Shown here piece after piece: positions 1 through 13,561 of a stretch of 64,000 bases of DNA. Below the pieces are notes generated by a model. It did not search any database and was not told the DNA's origin. It saw only the letters and a program-made list of their open reading frames with translations. The stretch is from Phytoseiulus persimilis (Eukaryota; Arthropoda; Arachnida; Mesostigmata; Phytoseiidae). The stretch lies in assembly GCA_037576195.1 (NCBI GenBank), contig CM075103.1, positions 31,022,723-31,086,722 on the forward strand. Reading direction: 5' to 3'. The translations under genes and the position numbers were made by a program. The first letter of the stretch is position 1. Each line of letters starts with the position of its first letter.

Positions 1-3000
1 TGGAATTCTCATATGGTGGCTAATGAAAATACCGAAAGCAATTTCGGAAACTCGGAATAATCCTTCTCACGACTCGTGAGTTTATTGGGGCTGGAATCTA
101 GCGAGGACCGATCAACCAGATACAGCTGTCTCTCCCAAATAAAGGTCACGATCGAGTGAATGGCTGCACCGCTCCGTATATATCGTTTCCGCCGTAGAGC
201 CGTTCGCGCGGAATAATGGAGCCGCTCAACACGGGATAACGAATAGGAAGAAAGCCGCTCAAGGATTTGAACATACGGTGCAATAGTTTCGCAACAAATT
301 TCATTTGCGCTTCGAATTCTCGATACTGGCAGCATTTCAACGATTCGTGCCTCCTAGTCTGATCGGCTCCATGTCAATCCAGCCTATGATCAGAACACAA
401 AAGTCGCTCACAACGAGCCAAGCGGACGAGCGCTACCACAGAACGTTCTTCTCAGTTTGCAAGGCACGGAGTACGCAATACTCTTCGATGTTGTGGAAAA
501 TCACGATCATAATCATGATGAGAATCATAATCGAAGAATCATCGAAATCGGGGGAATCGTAATCGCGCCTTTGATTGAGATAACCATCTCAGTCATAATC
601 ATCGTCATCCTGTGATTATTCCAGTATAATCTTTCTCATCATGGATTTTCCCTTAAGACCGAGAAGATTGGATGGGTTCTCAAAATGTATCCAGGGGTTC
701 CGAGCTCGCTGAGTACGAATCTCGTGCGAGATTTCCTCTGCGATGACCCCTTCACGTCGAACTGGTCGAACGCCCGTGAGAACGCACGAGGCTCGAGCCA
801 AGTTTGGACGCCAAGAGATCGATGGAGATGCGGGCTCATAAAGAAAACTTCCTGTCGATAACCGCTGACATACAGGGCGGTCATCGTAAGTCGGGAACTT
901 TCTCACTCTCTCTTCTTTTGCTCATAGCTCGGTGGAAAATCATTTGATCCTGGCTTTTTTCGGCGTTCGATAACTGGAAGGATGGCGAATCTCGTTGGTG
1001 CTCTCGATTTTCGTGAATCGGAGAAATATTGAAATTCGTAAATCGACTCAAAGATTGCCTGTTTTTATTCTCAACTTTCTTCGAAAAACTGATCGAAAAA
1101 CTTCTGATGTCGACCGATCCCATTCGACGCAGCATAGGAGGCTGCTCAAACGTCCGGCAGTTCCAGATTTTTAGTTCAAGATCTGTAAGAAGGGCGAACG
1201 ATCGTTTCCACATTGACGTCAAGATCGACCTTCTGACAAGATCGCGTCTTCTTTGCATTTCGGCCCGTAACTCTTCAGGAAAACCGAATTCGAAAAATTT
1301 TCCGATGGCAAAGAGTTTTTAGATTTTTCACCGAGTTATGAAAACGAGTGGAGAGAGAGAGAGAGCAAGAAAGTTCCCGACTCACGATGGCCACCCTGTA
1401 CACAAGTTTCTCGTGTCCCCTGTCCCGCTTCGAGTTCACTTTACAATCAGTGAATCACATTCATACGAACCACAAAATGCTCTGTCGGTGTTGAAAAGCT
1501 CTCGACAAAACCTGTCGATTAGTTGACCAAGGTGGTGTGGTCGTATGAAGAGATTGTTCCAAACACCGAGTCAGCTTTACTGAATACTGACAGCCGTTGC
1601 TCGAACGCGGAGTTGCCCACACGGTCCCACTTCGGCGCTTGCGAGAACTACCTCTCAACTTCCGCACTGGACGGCGGCGCCGCGTTGAATCCTGCGGCGA
1701 TGGTCGATATGGGAGCAGCATGTCGAGTTCGGTTCCCTCGTCTATGAGATATTGCCACAGTAGCTAACGATGTTTCTGATAGCGTATCTTCCAGCAGGTC
1801 ATCAACGAAGTCGTTACATGTGTCTTCGGCAGACTGAGTAGCTGAGTCATCTTCCAGCGGGAGGCGTTCACGGATCAATTGCTCGAAGCGGAGCAGGAGA
1901 TATTCTGAATCGTCTGCCTCGATACGACCGCTTGCGCCACGCGTTCGCAAACCGGAGACGAGACAGGGCGGTGACAGCGCTCTCCCCACAGCGGCCGCCC
2001 CGACAATCGAATACGGCTCAGGACGGGTCTTCCGATCGTTCTGGAGCAACACCCGGACGATGGGTCGACGATATCGGAAAGCGGTCTTATTGAGCTGTCT
2101 AGCGAGCTGTTCCCTTATCACATGGAGAGTCAGGAGGAGCCTGCGGTAGTGTGCGGTTCTCTAGGCCTGAAATTCGTCAAGTGCCACAGCGATTGACTCA
2201 TCGGATTTGACAAGCTCGGAAAAGAAGATGAGATCGTCGCTCGTGGCCGATGTTTCAGCTCCAGGGAAGACTTGAGCCCGGGGAGCTGCTCTATTACATG
2301 CAGCAAGCCCTCGAAGCTGTCGAACGGAATCTTCCACCGCGTCGCGATCGGGAGGGAAACGAAACTCCCGTGGGGACTTCAATCAAGTGTCCGAGTTCCA
2401 GCGAACGGAGGACAGATCGCGTTCGCCATGAGCCGCTGCATCACACCCTTTCTCCTCCAATGTAAAGATTCATGTCTGATGAGTGATTCCGGCAAATAGG
2501 AGAAAATTGACGCCAGATTCGTATTCGGCGATTCCGGGAATAATCTTGAATTCTCAGTCCGTAATTGGGATCATCATCACAATCGACCGGACCGCTTCAC
2601 TGCAACAGCTTGCGAGGAATGGCTCGAGAACGTGCGAGATACACTAGCCGCCCCGAACGGTTTCCTCGTCGACTTTCGGTCAGCTCTTCGTCGCACTTCT
2701 CCAAGTGTCCTCCTTGCTGAAAGATCTTCCAGGGATTGCCTGCGCGGTTTATGATGTTGGTATTTACAATCGTCAGGTGCTTGGAGTTTGGGAGGGCCTG
2801 GCCAGAATGGAGCGACCTCGGACTCGAAGTCAGCTCAAGTTAGACGGACGCTCTCGAACTTCATAGAGGTGGCCGTGGGACGAACGATGACACGCTGTAT
2901 CCGACTGGCAAACCACTCCGAAATGTCAACGCATTCGTTTACCCCGAACTCGCGGCATCTCCTGAGAGCTCTTGCTCCAATGCGAACGTTGAGGACCGAT

Positions 3001-6000
3001 GCAGAGAAGCAGCGATCGCCATGACATTTATAACGAAACCATATCTTCTATCAATGGCCTCGGCGCTTCGACTATTCTTTGTCGAAAGTGCGGCCATCGC
3101 AACGTAAGGGATCTCGGAGCAGCTGAGTGGCCGAACGTTGCAACACTAGATTGACCGGAAGCGTCCTCCTTGGGAAAAAATCATGAGCTCAGCAGCACTG
3201 TTCGTGATCAACTAGTTTTCCGCCTCCTTTACATGCTCACCACGGACCTCCGTAACCGGTTCCCGCTTAGGGAAACTGATGCCTGGCCGGGAATTGTTTT
3301 GAGATGGCGGGAAGAATGTGTTGTGTGAAATAGGAATTCTTCAAAACACCAACGGAGCTAGACGCAAGGCGGAGGAATCGACAAAAATAACGAGTCCTCA
3401 CGTTCTGATCCGATTCGCCATGCGCGATTCCCACTCGAGGCTTTGTCGCCGAGGGAACGTCTTCCACGAGGCTGATGAATCCTGCACCTGCACTAGGTGC
3501 GAAGGTCGACAAACCACGCCTGTTTATGTCTCGATGTGGTCTCTCTCAGTGTCCTGACATGACACGGCTCGGAATCTCATGTGTATATTCACTCCGTATT
3601 TCGAGGTTTGCACTTAAAGTTTCCAGAGTTCCCAAATCATTCCCGATCATTGGTTGAATAAAAGAACAGTAGTGGTGGTTTGATCATTATCATTAGAGCT
3701 TCTGGCGTTCATCATTCAATACCTCCCATCTGTCCCTTCAGGGAGATGGATAGATGACTCTCTGATGGCTGAGTCCATCAATTCTCATGGTAATAATGCA
3801 AGATCCATCAATCTATCCTTGCATCTACACATGGATGATGATTGATGAGCTTGAAATTCTCAGTTCTAATTATCACGCTCATTATTCTCCTCAATTTAGG
3901 TTCTCTTGCTCGGAACAGCGCGGCGAAGATGGCCGCAGACGATCTTGGAACTTTTCATGCTGATGCTTTCCATCCGAGTTTCCAGCGAACAACTTGACGA
4001 ATGTTCTTTCTGCTCGACTCGTAATCAGCTCTCAGGCCCGATGGCAGAGTGGAGGAGCGGTTGATAATAGGTGGATAAGCTGAGGGAATACAACAATGAG
4101 ACATCCACCTCCCGCGTTGATGGGTCATCCGTTCGCTCAGCATCGATTGCACCAGCATGGTCAGACCAGGAGCCGCAAATGAATAAAAACTGTGAATCTG
4201 GAACGTCCCCCTTCGAGGCATTGAATCGGAAAGTAGTTTTACTCAGGCTGCGAATCGCTCAGGCCCCTAGGCACCCACGCCGCAAATGTCAAACAATTAT
4301 GCTGCAATCACAAGCTCTTATCCCCCGCTGCAGCGTGGGATCATGAAATGTGGGGATCAGAAAGGTTTTTGCAGAGCGATTGCACCTCCCACGTAAGCCC
4401 TCAACCGTTCTCTGTGTCAAACGGTTCTGTTATGCCGCGAGGAAAGCCCCACTGCCGAAAATTCATAGTGCATTCCCCATTCTCGCGAGCCTCATTGTGA
4501 GGTATAAACGAAGCGCAAGCGCGATCCCTTGATCGTGATCTTCTTTTGTCTGTCGATTCGTGAATTTGCCAAAACGAATTTCCAACTCTCGCCCAGAGAG
4601 GATCTCGACGAGCCAGCGCAGTTGAGTGAGATTCACTTCTTCGGTGCCACTTGAGAAGAGAAATCCGCGGAAAAAGCTAATTCTGACCCAAGGCTCCGTG
4701 AAGCGATTTCGCTGCGACTCTAGAAACCAGTTGTTAGCCCAATAAAGTGGCCTCTTTATACCCGGTCGTCCGGCGGCTCCTCTAGTGTATTTAAACTTGG
4801 CCAAAGCCGCCCCGCTTCAGAAAACTTGATACGGCACCAGAGGAGCGGAAAGAGAACGGACGACTACACGGGCCAGGAGAGAAAAACTTCTCTCAATGAG
4901 TTGAACTCGATCTCAATGACAGAGCACTCCGCCCGCAGCGTCGTTCAGCAGGGTCGCCGGCGGTCCAGGGTGTCCTGGCGCTCATTCGCTCGATTGTGAG
5001 GAAGAGCTCGACGGCGAGTTCACGTAAAGCCCGTCCCGGCACGATACGCGCTCAATGGCGAACCTCGTTGGCCTTGATCTTCAAATGTCACCAACGCCCA
5101 CGCGCAGACTGGTGCAAAAACCCAGCTCGGGACCCGAGGTCAGCGGAAAGTCTCTTCCAGGTACGAGTTCGACGCGGTGCTCGGAGTGAAATGCAGCTTT
5201 CTCGCGCCCGTTAGAGCAAAGACACTCTCGTGGTGCGTGACGTGACGCGCATGGGGAAACTCAAACCGTTTCGGTGACGTGCTCCCCGGCCCGCACTTTC
5301 AACACGAAAGTTCGACTGTGCGAAAATGACGAATCATCTGCTCCACAAAATGATGATATATGAACTAGTTTGAGGCAACTTTCAGTTATTGCGTCAAGAG
5401 TTTCCTCAAAAGCGGACGTGCGCTACTTCGACGCGCGTCGCTCCGGCCTGCCTGGCTGCGGATCCATCGTCAGTAATGAGTTTCGAAGCTCAAACACACT
5501 TCTCTCGTGGAATCCCGGAGTTCATCAGCAAGACGATCGAGCGAACCTGCTCGAGACGGCGCAAAGACTCGCTCCGCTCAGGAGAATCAATTTAAACTCT
5601 GTTCAAGATGCGAGGCTGGCCGACGATGAGCCCCCGCCGTCCGGGAGCCTCGGGAATACTCGTGCCGAGTGCACAATTCCACCCGGAGCGAAATGTTCAC
5701 CGAGGTCCGAGCGAGTTCGAATCGAGAACGTGGATTTGACACAGAACGCCCTCTTTGAACAGCGGATCGGAGATTCGGACGATTCTGAACGTGAGACTCG
5801 CTCTGACGATCATCCGATTCGGTCCCCTCTTGAGCATCGACATGAGAACATTTTCCCTGATTGATCCAGAGCCGAAACACTTTATACAGCGGAGAAAAAC
5901 TAATGAGCGCCTTCGGTCTTCGAGAATCGGCTCCCGCTTCTAGAGACCCAAGTGCGACCTTGATGAGCGCTATAAGAACTAAAAAAAAACGGACAGGTGG

Positions 6001-9000
6001 CAGTGGATGGTTAAAAATAGGGCTTTTTAAAGCCTGGTGATGCGAGTCAGGCTCAAGGTCAACTCGGAAGCTCAGGGCCTGGTTGAATTTGTGTTTTGGC
6101 CGCGACCCCGGCTGCGACGATGGGTGCAACAAACAAGCCTGAACGCCGTTATTCTCCTTTCCTTAGTCATTCTTTGCTCGTCGGTGTCCCCTCGTCTGCT
6201 GAAAACGGAGATCAGGGCCGAAGAAAACGAACCGCTTCGGTAGACTCGTTCTCAGGAGAAGGCCGGATTTCAGGAAGCGCGTGTCGTTGCCCGCCTTGAC
6301 ATCTCGAAGCGAAGCCAGTTCAGAGGGAGCCGACTTGAAACTCCTCTGAATCCAGGCTTTGAGCGCTCGGGAACGCTGCATACAATTTAGACACAGTTTG
6401 TGCGAAGCGCCTTCCGCATTTTGGCTTGCTACCCCGCTTTCTTACTTGCCGCCGTCTCAGCTTGCACGGTGCGGTCTGGTCGGCAGAATGAAGCGAAACC
6501 GTCCTTTATCTGGGCGGAACGATGTCATCTACATAAAAGATCATGTCAAGCTGTCGCGCCTGCTCCGCTTTCTTCACAGCCAAAAGTCGGAAAAATACGC
6601 AGAAACGGTGGCATGTGCGAGGCTACGCTGCAGCGAGCTACTCCCAAATTGAGCAAGACCGGTGTCCGAACGTTCGCGCTTGCCATCGACCTCAATGGGC
6701 TCTAATCTCTCGAGCATCGAGCAACCCCCCGAAATACATCGGTCTTCTCGAATCGAGCGGTTAACCTGTCGGCAAGGATGACGGCCGGCCAGTCGGGCTT
6801 GCCTTGCGAGTTTTCAGGACGATTCCTTTTCGAGAAGTCAATTTAGCTTTGACACTTCTGGCGAGTTCTTTTCAGCAGTAGATTCGAAACTAACAGCAGT
6901 CTGTCTCCCTTCCCTCCGCATTGTTCTGAATCACCGTCGCAGCCGTTCGCCCGACTGAAAGGAAAAGACGACATGAGCATTTGTCTCAGCGTTGACGGCG
7001 CTTTGTCCGAGGCGCATGGTTGAAGTCGTGATCGCAAAGTGAATATTCTTCTCTGACAGACTCGGGATATCGCTGGAGCGCCAGGCCCGGGTGCCATGCG
7101 CTGTAGAGACGGTTGGATCGAATAAAGATAGGGAGAGCTACCTGGTCGGCTGAAAGCCCTCCGGAGTTCGGTCTCAAACCCAGTTCTGGGCGCTCAAACC
7201 GACTTCACCGTCATGATTTCCTCCGCTCCGAGATCAGTTCTTCGTCTTCTGCAGAAACCCCGTCACTCCCGTCCTCCTTCCCCGCGCTGACCTTGAGGTT
7301 CTCGGGGGAATCGAGACGTCGGAAGCTTCTGGACGAGCTTTCCATCACGGCATGACAAGACCATGTTTTCGAGTGATCGACACGCTGACGGGTTCGAAGT
7401 CTCTCATCGCCCGCCTGAACGCTCAAACCACGCTCCACGCAAGTTTTCGCGGAGAAAACTGCCCACCGATCCGGCAGCCGTGTAAAGAAGTGTGAAACCA
7501 TCGGAAACAGGCCAATCCCGGTTTGGAGACTCCGCGAGCCGCGAGTCAGAGAACTTTGCCGCCAGGACTTTTGTGGGATTCAAAGCGGAGGAATCGGAAA
7601 ACGACTGATTCGTCACCGCCACCACCATGGCAGCCCGCCCGCAGGAATGCACCCAAGATTGTCGAGAATTCCATCTCCAGCAGCTGCAAAGTTTCCCAGC
7701 GCTGGCATCAGGTTCGGTGTCAACAGAGAACGCAGTCGAGAGAACATGACGATCCTATGTGAGCTCGGTGAGCTCCACGTTGGAAATTCTCTTTTGTGCG
7801 GGAAAATGAGCGTCCGCTGGGAAGGGAATCGGCTGCCTTTGTCAACCCGGACTTCCCAATGCAGGAAGAAGGAACTCACCAGAGCTTACGTTTCCCGGAG
7901 TTTGAGAGAAGAAGTCCTCGCTGACCGCTGACAGTGACTTGATGGGAACCGATTCCCAGTCGGTGCCAGGCTGTCCTCCCACAGTAATGGCATTCGAGTC
8001 GCTGGAATTCGCAGCCATGGTTTCGAATCTTGTCGAGGGGACAAATACGGATTCCACGCTGACCCGTTGCGACGAGACACATGAGGTTATTCGATTTCCA
8101 GCGAGGACGAAAGAGAAAACAATGTCGACACACCAACTGGGAGTTCGAGCTCCGAATGGAGGTGTCTACTGGTTTCCCGGTTTGTTCGCTGGTTGGCCGG
8201 ACAACGAACGAATCCGATCGTGTGGCTTCCATTGTGCAGTTGACGGGACGGATCGGAGCTCTGCGGAAATTGGCTGCCGCGAAGAGGAACCCAGCTACTC
8301 ATGAATAGCCGTTGCATTTCAAGGACGTCCGGGCTCCGGAGTGCGTTCGAGCATGAGAATCGTAAATTCTCCCGAAGAAACTTCCTCGGTGAGTCTCGCC
8401 GAGAGGACAGGGGTCCGGAACGTATGCGGTCGATGTTCCGGACAGAGGAGTCGTCGACAGTTCCTCTCGTTCTCATCCCCCCCCCCCGTTGCGCTTGTGG
8501 GTATCATCGCGCTCGACTCGAACGTTGCCGTGCCCGACGAAGTCCCCTCAGCCTTGTCGTTTTGTCGAGCGTCAGCAAGCATGGAGATCAGTGCTCACGC
8601 CTTTTTTCCTTCTAACTGTTGATGACATTTTCCCGGGACATCACGTTCGACCCGGTGCACCCGTGTGACAAGTTGATGAGTTATTTTTGGGGACATCTTC
8701 CTTCTGCGAGCGCCCGCGCGGACTAATAGGCGGATGACACTGTACACCAAGTGGAACGAGAACACTTGCTCCATCGAAACGCTCCTTATCATAGAAACGA
8801 TGCAGCCGAGTGAGCGAAGCCCTGGGAAAACTGTCATCTGCCCGCTGGCTCTGCTTGTCCCCGAACCGTGGTGGAAAATAGAGCTATGCTACGCATGAAC
8901 CTAATGAACATTCTTTGTTTAATGGAAGTCTGTGTATAGCGGCCGCCGCGGGACTCCGTGGACACTTCGCTGCTGTGGACGATAAGAGACTTGCAAATGA

Positions 9001-11493
9001 TTGGGAAGATACTCTCTTCATCAAAATGGGAGTAATATCCGATATGCAGCTCGCAGCTGACCGCAATATTCGTCTCCCGAGCTGCCACGCAGAATATTTG
9101 ATGGAGATATCCCCATCCGTATTTCCAGTCGGCCGTGACGTATCATCGACTCTGGCCCATCACCAATCCACCTTGACGCTCCATGTCGCGCGAGCCGAAA
9201 GCACTCCACTTGAAGCACATAGGGAATCAGATGGAGTTGCGAGGGACGTCACTCAAGCGGCGGAACTTTCGCGGGAATTCTTTCGGCGACGCCGTAAAGC
9301 GCGCAGGGCTTCGTGGCTCATGCTTCACAGAAGTCTCCATCTACGCAGAGTTCCATCGGGTCACAGCTGCGAAGGAGACGAAAACACCTTGTTCCGATGT
9401 GCTGTTTTTCGGAGCGATTGCATTCGAACGAAGGCTGCAGTCCATGCGTGACGCAAACGAACCACAGCCAACGGGGCAACTAGCGCGTTGACGGCTCTCT
9501 GGCTCCAGACAGCGCAACCACAGGTTGGCGACTTGTTCGTTAATCGTCTCCGAAGAACGGACTGGCTGGAGGTTTACCGCGCTCCGGCGGCGGGGGACAG
9601 CCTAGAATCGGTAATGAGGGGGGAACGGGGGGGGGGGGGCTAAGCAAGGGTCCACGTGGAAGAGAAGTGGATGGTCCAGCCGGGATGATCATCAACGGAC
9701 AACTTTGCGGAAGGTTCTGGTAACGATTAGAATTCAAAGTGGAGCAGGGACGAATCCCTGGAAGTGGGCCCAAACGTCCCCGAGTCCCAGGTTCGCTATG
9801 CGACGCTCCCACTTAACGAAGATGCATGGAAGAGCATGGATTCCATAATAGATAGCACCGACGACTTCCAGAGTGAGCCCAGGCAGGCTTGGATCCGCAA
9901 TCGCGCGCGATTTCGGAGCAAATAAGGCGAAGCGAAGTAAGCAGATTTAGTCAGATGCTTTATGCATGTTGCAGGGGAGCCAAACGCGAGCCTCCCTCTC
10001 GGGACCAGCCAAACGAGCCGAGGTATTCCCCAGCGACTGTTCAGACTAAATAGCGTCGCCTGGCTTTTGCTCGAAGCTTCGAGAGCTCGACGTCGCAACT
10101 AAGTGGAAACAACGGAAGATGGGCTCTGCATGATTGAGAGCAGCGCCCGATCCACCTCACTCGCCATGCTGGATCCCTATCGTTGTTCGGATGAGAGCGG
10201 AGGAAGAGTTATGATTTTTCTGATTGTGATTCTGAGTTCTTCTCTGAACAGTTATGTCTCTCGGTGGCTGCTCTCCAAGCCAGCTGGGTTTTTTTTTTGC
10301 ACCGAGGCGTCTGCTTCTCGGCTGCGCAAAAACAACAAAGCGATAACGAGACATCGCTTGCCTATTGTGTCACTAGCGGATTCGCTCTCTTCTCTGAGGC
10401 CGCACGATGGTCGTTCTCAATTTCAGAATCGGGAGAACGCGAATACGTCTTGGAACGATACGACCGAGGGATTCGTACGCTGCTCCGCGGGAAGTCAGGC
10501 GCCAGCCGTCGTGGAGGGAATCAGAAACGGAGCTCCACAGCTTCGTCGCCTGTGGATGCCGCGTACGGAGTTGAGAAAGTGCGGGAAGAGAAAAAAAAAA
10601 CGTTTGGAGACGAGGGTGCAGGACCTGCTGCCCTCGGGACTGTATTTTTAGTCTCGTACAGCCTGCGGCTTGCAAACCATAGCATATGATCTAGTCGAGC
10701 ACGAAAGTTGGTCGGACTCCACCTATCTTTAAGCTTCAGCTCTCAGACCGTTCGAGTCGACCGGTAGCTGGAAGACTTATAAGCTTCGAAGTGAACCGCT
10801 TTCTCCCAGCACGTTACGTCGGTGGAGCGAACAGGGGTTACATAAATTCACCGCAGCGGTGACGAGCTTCCGCCGCTCCGCTCCTGAGAGACTATCTCGC
10901 ACATCTCGTTGTTACCTCACAAACGTCAAGACGGATGGGACTGAGACATCGATGTCACTTCCCCCCGACGTGTCTGCTAGATATGCGTCAACTCCGTGAA
11001 TAATCATGAGAACTTTCGCAAGTCACAAGAGACTGACCTCGACTCTTCTCCTCCCCAACCTGTGCTCCTCGTCCCCAAGCAGCACGATCCGCACTCGCGT
11101 ACTGTCGTTCCAATCAATCCTGGAATTCCTAACTGATTGCTGTTGTCCGGGGAAGCAGTTTCGATGGATAGGATGCGTGAAAGAACCCTGAGTGGGCTCG
11201 AGCTATCCGGAGGGTTCCCGAGGAAGTTTCAGGCAGCGGCAAAGGTCAGCGGGCGGGATTCGTCCGAACCTTACATGATGACGAAGAGCAGTAGCGGGGA
11301 ACTATTGGTGGGGGAGTCCTACGGTTCAAAACTGGGAGCTGGGCCAGCTTTTTCTTCCGAGCCAGGGCCCCGAAGATCTACCTCGCACAGGAGGTCTTCT
11401 GGAGCTCTTACATTCCGGATGGAGTCAGGCTGAAAATACTCGGGCTTTTAGGGACTTCAGAACGGTCCTGTGAAACCCGCTGGAGCTATGAGC

Positions 11494-11518
11494 TCGGGAG
11501 TTCCTGTCGAACTCCCGA
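11494..11518. repeat. Perfect 10-bp hairpin with 5-base loop
   Basis: TCGGGAGTTC (11494-11503) is followed by CTGTC and then the exact reverse complement GAACTCCCGA (11509-11518). It is not inside any gene I can support. It could be a protein-binding dyad or simply an isolated palindrome. Confidence 0.8.
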
Positions 11519-11639
11519 TGGATCACTGCGACCTGTTGGTGTATCGATTCGTCGTTGGATACAGAGTTGCATCCCAGGTATATATCCTCGCTTCAATCAA
11601 ATTTATTGTTGGTTCCCGAGCGGTGGGCTCGGTCCTGCT

Positions 11640-11690
11640 CGTCGTCGTCGTCGTTCCTAGCGGTCGTCGTCGTTCCTAGCGGTCGTCGTC
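11640..11690. repeat. Short tandem repeat, unit about 19 bases
   Basis: A unit close to CGGTCGTCGTCGTTCCTAG recurs two and a half times, itself made of GTC triplets. It reads as a small minisatellite grown from a trinucleotide run. Confidence 0.8.
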
Positions 11691-13561
11691 TCCGATAGTT
11701 AATCGTGCTTCATATCCAGCCCTGCCAGTCGGAAATCTTGTTCGCTGGCTGCCTGGTCGGTTCGTTGGCCGACGCAACCACTCGTGCACACGACGTGAGA
11801 CATCGATGACTTTTCTCAGAACCCTGTTAGTTGCAACAGGACCGAGAAGAGGCTCGGGGAGGGTCGTCGTGCCAAGTCCACCGATATAAATACATCACGT
11901 CCAGACCTGACCGCTCGTGGCGTGAAATAGGCTTTGCCTTAGGCGAAGAGTAGATTGCAGGCTCGGATAAAAGGAACCAAATCAGTTTGGCGTCCCTCGA
12001 GCATGATTTCTGATACAGTTGAGCTCTAAACGCACACCTGGTAGAGAAGCGAAATGCTGGAGCGCAGCCCGGCAACGTCAGTCTTCCGCAATAAAATACC
12101 GAGTCCGATGTATGTACGCAGCCGAATGAGGCGACGTGAAGATCTCGGCGGATCGACGAGTGGATCGACTGCAAAAACGAATTGGGAACCAGGGCCCGTT
12201 CCTGGAAGGCTACGGAGCTGAACGGAAACTATTCACTTTTAGCGCAGACTAATCCACCGCTGTGCCATGAACTCGAACGAATTCTGATCCTGTCAACGTT
12301 GAATCAGGCCCACGGGCCTCGAGGGCTCTTTCGGAAAGCAATTGCCGAACTAGTTTCCGGAACAGAAATTTCCGTTCTGTTGGTGAATACAATCATGGCT
12401 TATCTCATTGATTCCGAGACCTTCCCGAGATCTGTTTCCGTTCTGATGTTTCGAAGCTATCGGGAAATAATTCAGGATTCCTCGCATCTGGTTCTCCGGA
12501 GGGCTGGATTGGCCGCCAAAGGCAGTTGTATTCGATAGTGATGCCCTCCGAACTCTCGATATGACGTATTGGACGGAACTTCACGCTCCCCGCCTCCCAT
12601 CCTTGCGAAAGTAGAGAGGAAGGGAGTTCTCGCATTGAGAGACAGCAGTCGTGGGAAGCCCAGTTGAGGTCGAGGGTCACTACAGAGAATCCCTTCCTTG
12701 GATCTGGTCCTGTGATTTTCTCGACACTAACCAGCTCAGGATCACCGGTCCCTTCCGAGGCTGTGTTCCGGGAAAGGGGGGGGGGGGTGCTGCTAGCCCC
12801 ACCGAGTGGAGGTCTCGGAGCGGGTTGACTCCGGCGCTCATACTCAATGGCCCGCATGATCTGCTGTGAGCGCTGTGTGTCCTTCCTGAGCCTATCAGAA
12901 CATATTCGCAGCCCTCAGCAAGAGCTCTCTCTCTCCTCCGAGAACTCCGTAGAACCCTTTTCCTGCGCAACAAGCTCATTAGCCGACCGCTCCCCTGGGC
13001 ATTGAACCTGACACCCTTCTCATTCTGAACCGTGTATTTCACCCGCTCCACTTATGCCCGCACGGTACAGAGAGTACATTCGATGGATCCAAGCTGCGTA
13101 GTATCCACTCGTGGCAGAGAGCCCGTCAAGGCAGAGCGCTGCCGTTGTACACACAGGCTACGCTCCGACTCTCTTTGTGTCGGAATCAATTGCTGTAACA
13201 AGGCCGGTCTCAGCGACGGGATGATCAATATGACTCAAAGCTCGCGGATCGATGATGATCCACGATTTTCAGCAGATGTGATCGAGCAATATAACCTCAC
13301 CGGAATCATTCGTCTGAATACGGAGATGTTGGCCAGGCACACAGTTGCAGCCGCGCGGTGCTCGAGAAGCGACGTCAGCTGATGTCTGTTTGAACAAAAA
13401 AGAAAAATCCTCGTGGAGCCTGCGTCAGATATCGCCGAGAGGGTTTGTTCTCTATTCGTCGGCTCTGAATCGAGGCACCGATGAAGTGTGATAGAATAGG
13501 ATCAGATCTGAACGTGAGAGCGCGACAGCGTTGAACTCAAACGTCGGATTTTCCTTTGCAG

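Larger units (their letters stand above)
1..13561. other. Long stretch without a supportable gene
   Basis: I read both strands and found no exon with a recognisable protein family and no chain of exons with agreeing splice phases. Open frames of up to about 180 codons occur, but overlapping frames on the opposite strand are of similar length, as expected by chance in DNA of balanced composition. Visible structure includes AT-rich ATCATAAT-like simple sequence near 485-615, GATGGAT-like simple sequence near 3680-3850, poly-C and poly-G runs near 8478, 9630 and 12775, a perfect 10-bp hairpin at 11494-11518 and a 19-base tandem repeat near 11640-11690. The missing first coding exon and promoter of the arrestin gene may lie here. 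Confidence 0.5.
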